NCBI GenBank assembly: GCA_043776635.1
Contig: JAYVRA010000051.1
Span: forward strand, 1 to 64,000
From: JANMEX01 sp043776635
GTDB taxonomy: Bacteria > Pseudomonadota > Alphaproteobacteria > Rhizobiales > Rhizobiaceae
Reading direction: 5' to 3'
DNA: 64,000 bases
In this document: one piece after another, positions 63,963 to 64,000 of the stretch
Position numbering within the stretch: position 1 is the first letter of the stretch
How the letters are laid out: the number at the start of each line of letters is the position of its first letter
Notes under the pieces: model-generated
Seen by the model: only the letters and a program-made list of their open reading frames with translations
What the model was told of the DNA's origin: nothing
Database searches by the model: none
Translations under genes and position numbers: made by a program

Positions 63963-64000
63963 TGATTACCTCTGTTGTCACCACACCGTTTATGGACCAA
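63962..64000 (+). CDS. pgm: Phosphoglucomutase, first 13 codons only
   Basis: The ATG overlaps the glgA stop (TGATG), and the frame reads MITSVVTTPFMDQ, like the start of the alpha-D-glucose phosphoglucomutase that follows glgA in Agrobacterium-type operons. The rest is beyond the window, so the call rests on a short match and gene order. Confidence 0.65.
   Translation, partial: MITSVVTTPFMDQ

Overview
The window reads as the chromosome of an alphaproteobacterium of the order Hyphomicrobiales; the genus cannot be fixed from sequence alone. The pointers are the chvI-chvG-hprK-EIIA-HPr block beside pckA, a glgB-glgC-glgA-pgm operon, a yejABEF operon, an hsp20-DUF1150 pair, a cysG-DUF2849-cysI-cysH-DUF934 sulfur cluster, a membrane-anchored CycM-type cytochrome c, an SOS box of the alphaproteobacterial GTTC-N7-GTTC type, and palindromic intergenic repeats resembling those scattered through rhizobial genomes. 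No rRNA, tRNA, CRISPR array, prophage or intact transposase was seen.

Layout. 0.2-1.8 kb: hupE behind a cobalamin riboswitch and a periplasmic copper chaperone, set among palindromic repeats. 1.9-8.7 kb: yejABEF peptide importer with a GhrA-like reductase. 8.9-13.5 kb: cytochrome c, kdsB-pheA, an apparently shortened hypothetical gene, nudC and a HIT hydrolase. 13.7-18.3 kb: MATE exporter, a vapBC-like pair and a De Ley-Doudoroff galactonate module (dgoK, dgoA, lactonase-like). 18.4-24.4 kb: GGDEF/EAL protein, hemW-rdgB, hsp20-DUF1150, nucleoside hydrolase, a broken GFA gene and arfB. 24.6-30.3 kb: pckA, ChvI/ChvG and the regulatory PTS. 30.4-38.8 kb: benE, a hydrolase, infC with an AUU start, rpmI-rplT, and pheS and pheT separated by a damaged brnTA module. 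39-45.3 kb: SOS-type Y-family polymerase, a hydroxyacid dehydrogenase lacking its catalytic His, an SH3 protein and preT-preA. 45.4-48.9 kb: a fructose-type ABC locus that has lost its binding protein and most of its permease. 49-58.4 kb: DMT transporter, Fic protein, sulfate assimilation cluster and a class A PBP. 58.9-64 kb: glycogen synthesis genes running off the right edge.

Two repeat families stand out. One is an element of about 330-350 bp with 29-31 bp terminal inverted repeats and TA at most of its ends (two full copies and three fragments), which looks like a non-autonomous Tc1/mariner/IS630-type MITE. The other is a roughly 105 bp composite palindrome with TAGAGCA/TGCTCTA ends. Three genes take their TAG stop codon from an end of one of these repeats. 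Several genes are also decaying: brnT is frameshifted, a GFA gene has an in-frame stop, the frc permease is a fragment, and one dehydrogenase has lost an active-site residue. Accessory genes appear to be eroding while the core operons stay intact.
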